Assembly: GCA_937949455.1 (NCBI GenBank)
Contig: CALEDU010000135.1
Location: 1-7,752 of the forward strand
DNA: 7,752 nucleotides
Origin: an uncultured Tepidimonas sp.
GTDB taxonomy: Bacteria; Pseudomonadota; Gammaproteobacteria; Burkholderiales; Burkholderiaceae_C
Reading direction: 5' to 3'
Numbering within the stretch: position 1 is the stretch's first letter; each line of letters opens with the position of its first letter. This document shows, in pieces, positions 6,624 through 7,752 of this stretch. Below the pieces are notes generated by a model, which did no database searches, was not told the origin of the DNA, and was given only the letters and a program-made list of their open reading frames with translations. The translations under genes were made by a program, and so were the position numbers.

Positions 6624-7227
6624 ATCGGCCGATGAGTTTTTGGTATGCCTGTCGCGTTTGGGGAGAGACCGCCTGTACCAGTTGGCTGTGATCGGTTTTG
6701 TATCGGGCCAGCATGCGCGCCGTAGCGACCGTACGCGAGCGGCAGAACCAGTGGCAGGTGTGCTGCATCAGGAGCATCTCGGCACTTAGCATGTAGGCCT
6801 GCTCCCGTCGGGGCAAGGCAGCCTGGTTGGTCACGACGGTCTCGATGCCTGCGGCATGTATCGCCAGTGCGCGACGCAAATCGAAGGTGGCGCGCGGAAA
6901 AAGCTGGTGTGCACGGGGCAGCGCAACGGGCAAAGTGCTGACCAGGGCGGCGTCAGGCCAGATCTGCTCGACATCGACGGCCAGTTGGCGGACCTGGTCC
7001 CGCAATTGGGTCTCGGCCATGGTCAACTGGCCCCAGATTTGCTCTCGCCGTGCCGGGTCTTTCTCATCCAGGGCGCGCAGGTAACCATCGAGCAGGGTCT
7101 CCATCAGGCGCTCGATCTGGTAGGGCTGTAAATAACGGCCAAGCAAACGAATACGGTCTCGCTCTTCGCGAACCTTGGCGACCCGAAGCCCGGCGCCCAG
7201 CGCCAGCACGAAAAGAATCAGTTCCAT
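6622..7227 (-). CDS. conserved hypothetical membrane-anchored protein
   Basis: I cannot assign a function. The protein has 201 residues from ATG 7227. Residues 1-17 are one hydrophobic segment (MELILFVLALGAGLRVA) followed at once by basic residues (KVREERDRIR), so a single N-terminal membrane anchor with the rest in the cytoplasm is likely. The body is helical: GRYLQPYQIERLMETLLDGY at about 30-49, an amphipathic stretch to about 90, then LPVALPRAHQLFPRATFDLR. The most distinctive part is EMLLMQHTCHWFCRSRTVA (150-168), with His156, Cys158, His159 and Cys162 close together. I believe similar proteins occur in Burkholderiales, but that is memory, not a search. A start 10 codons upstream (ATG 7257) is possible but would put charged residues before the anchor. 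It lies downstream of murI on the same strand after a 295-base gap, so co-transcription is uncertain. Confidence 0.8.
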   Translation of the reverse strand: MELILFVLALGAGLRVAKVREERDRIRLLGRYLQPYQIERLMETLLDGYLRALDEKDPARREQIWGQLTMAETQLRDQVRQLAVDVEQIWPDAALVSTLPVALPRAHQLFPRATFDLRRALAIHAAGIETVVTNQAALPRREQAYMLSAEMLLMQHTCHWFCRSRTVATARMLARYKTDHSQLVQAVSPQTRQAYQKLIGR

Positions 7228-7522
7228 GCAGGGGAATCCACGAAGGTCGGCGCGCAACCGAATTGCAACAAACCCGAGCCGATGTGCAGAGTAATGAGGG
7301 AAGGCGCTGGCGCAACGGTGTCTGCGCTGCAGCCGCTGCCAGGATCCTGTAGCGCAACGTCCCTTGACAGCTTACCATCCCTTTGATGCGATGCACCGCA
7401 TCGGTTCGTCCGGCATAGCGATATAGGATCGTGTGCGCTTCCCGATGCTGAATCTTTTTCTGCGTCGTCGCCGCTTGACTGATCCCATCGAGAGCGTGGT
7501 GCGGGTCTTGGACGGCGTGGCC
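7228..7522. other. 295-base intergenic region between murI and the hypothetical gene
   Basis: No family-recognisable gene. It contains TTGACA at 7364-7369 on the plus strand with only a poor -10 (TGCGAT, 7387-7392). It also holds a compact inverted repeat, CGATGC-ACC-GCATCG at 7389-7403, and two small overlapping frames: a 28-codon one on the plus strand (7445-7531) and an Arg-rich 38-codon one on the minus strand (7372-7488). Neither small frame has a Shine-Dalgarno. No terminator with a T-run was found for murI. Confidence 0.5.
7389..7403. repeat. short perfect inverted repeat
   Basis: CGATGC and GCATCG are separated by ACC. A shifted pairing, GATGCG (7385-7390) with CGCATC (7397-7402), is also possible, so two alternative six-base stems share the same bases. 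There is no T-run on either strand, so it is more like an operator or RNA hairpin than a terminator. Confidence 0.5.
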
Positions 7523-7752
7523 TCATGGTGATGTGGCCGCGTCGGCCAAACGCTGCGGCTGTACTGCCTGCCCCCACAGCAGCTCGATGACGCGTGCCGC
7601 ATGGGCCAGGTCGCCGCTCGTCCAGAATGCGACCTCACCCGGGCCGGTGCCGGATGCGGCGATGTGGGACTCGTCGAGCCGACGCGCCAGCTCGCGCGCG
7701 ACTGACGGGGCCGGATCCAGGATGGTGACACCAGGGCCAGCGATGCGCTGGA
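7523..7752 (-). CDS. murI: probable glutamate racemase MurI, C-terminal part (5' part beyond window)
   Basis: The last 76 codons of a minus-strand gene whose start lies beyond base 7752. The visible part reads GPGVTILDPAPSVARELARR, a variable linker rich in Ser/Gly/Pro, then EVAFWTSGDLAHAARVIELLWG and a short tail ending TSP before a TGA at 7523-7525. A strand ending in a VTILDPAPSVA-type motif followed by an FWTSGD strand and a terminal LWG helix fits the C-terminal end of glutamate racemases of this bacterial group. Those enzymes interconvert L- and D-glutamate for peptidoglycan. The catalytic cysteines lie outside the window, so the assignment depends on a short C-terminus and related racemases cannot be excluded. 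It lies upstream of the hypothetical gene on the same strand. Confidence 0.68.
   Translation of the reverse strand, partial: QRIAGPGVTILDPAPSVARELARRLDESHIAASGTGPGEVAFWTSGDLAHAARVIELLWGQAVQPQRLADAATSP

Noticed and set aside
6352..6789. A plus-strand frame running through the tRNA-Lys gene
   Set aside because: It includes the whole tRNA, crosses two terminators and runs antisense to the hypothetical protein; its translation shows no domain.
7364..7392. Strong resemblance of TTGACAGCTTACCATC to the tet promoter start of common cloning vectors
   Set aside because: The match breaks off after about 16 bases, the -10 does not match, and the flanks are ordinary high-GC chromosomal sequence, so vector contamination is unlikely; chance similarity is the simpler reading.
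7372..7731. A 119-codon minus-strand frame overlapping the murI end
   Set aside because: In the murI part it is out of the frame that gives the racemase-like motifs. Only its last 38 codons lie outside murI, and these are listed as a small-frame observation.

Overview
The window is high-GC chromosomal DNA with the gene content of a betaproteobacterium, most likely a Burkholderiales/Comamonadaceae-type organism. This rests on remembered family resemblance of MsbA, TolB, CpoB and the conserved hypothetical protein; no search was run. I see no mobile element, CRISPR array, prophage gene or other accessory island. It reads as ordinary core genome: envelope maintenance, sulfur uptake, tRNA modification and one tRNA.

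Layout. Minus strand, 1-1259: the first 419 codons of an MsbA-type lipid A/lipid ABC exporter, cut by the window edge just after the Walker A motif. A short divergent promoter region (1260-1440) separates it from a plus-strand run: tolB (1441-2793), pal (2852-3442) and cpoB/ybgF (3452-4282), the periplasmic and outer-membrane half of the Tol-Pal system. Then come a YeeE/YedE (TsuA-like) thiosulfate-type transporter (4367-5479) and, overlapping it by 8 bases, a ThiF/MoeB-like tRNA threonylcarbamoyladenosine dehydratase, tcdA (5472-6290). A tRNA-Lys(UUU) follows at 6382-6457 with its own -10-like element and one or two rho-independent terminators. From 6622 on, genes are on the minus strand: a membrane-anchored conserved hypothetical protein (6622-7227), a 295-base non-coding interval (7228-7522), and the last 76 codons of a probable glutamate racemase, murI (7523-7752).

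How the genes fit together. MsbA, TolB/Pal/CpoB and MurI all serve the envelope (lipid A export, outer-membrane tethering, D-glutamate for peptidoglycan). The tolQRA genes that usually precede tolB are absent: the divergent msbA sits there instead. The transporter-tcdA overlap suggests translational coupling. TcdA converts t6A37 to cyclic t6A37 in ANN-decoding tRNAs, and the next gene is a tRNA of exactly that class with A at position 37.

I found no clear undescribed system. The points most worth a second look are the transporter/tcdA/tRNA-Lys cluster, the TolB twin-arginine-like signal peptide, the hypothetical protein with a His-Cys cluster, and the structured murI-side intergenic region.
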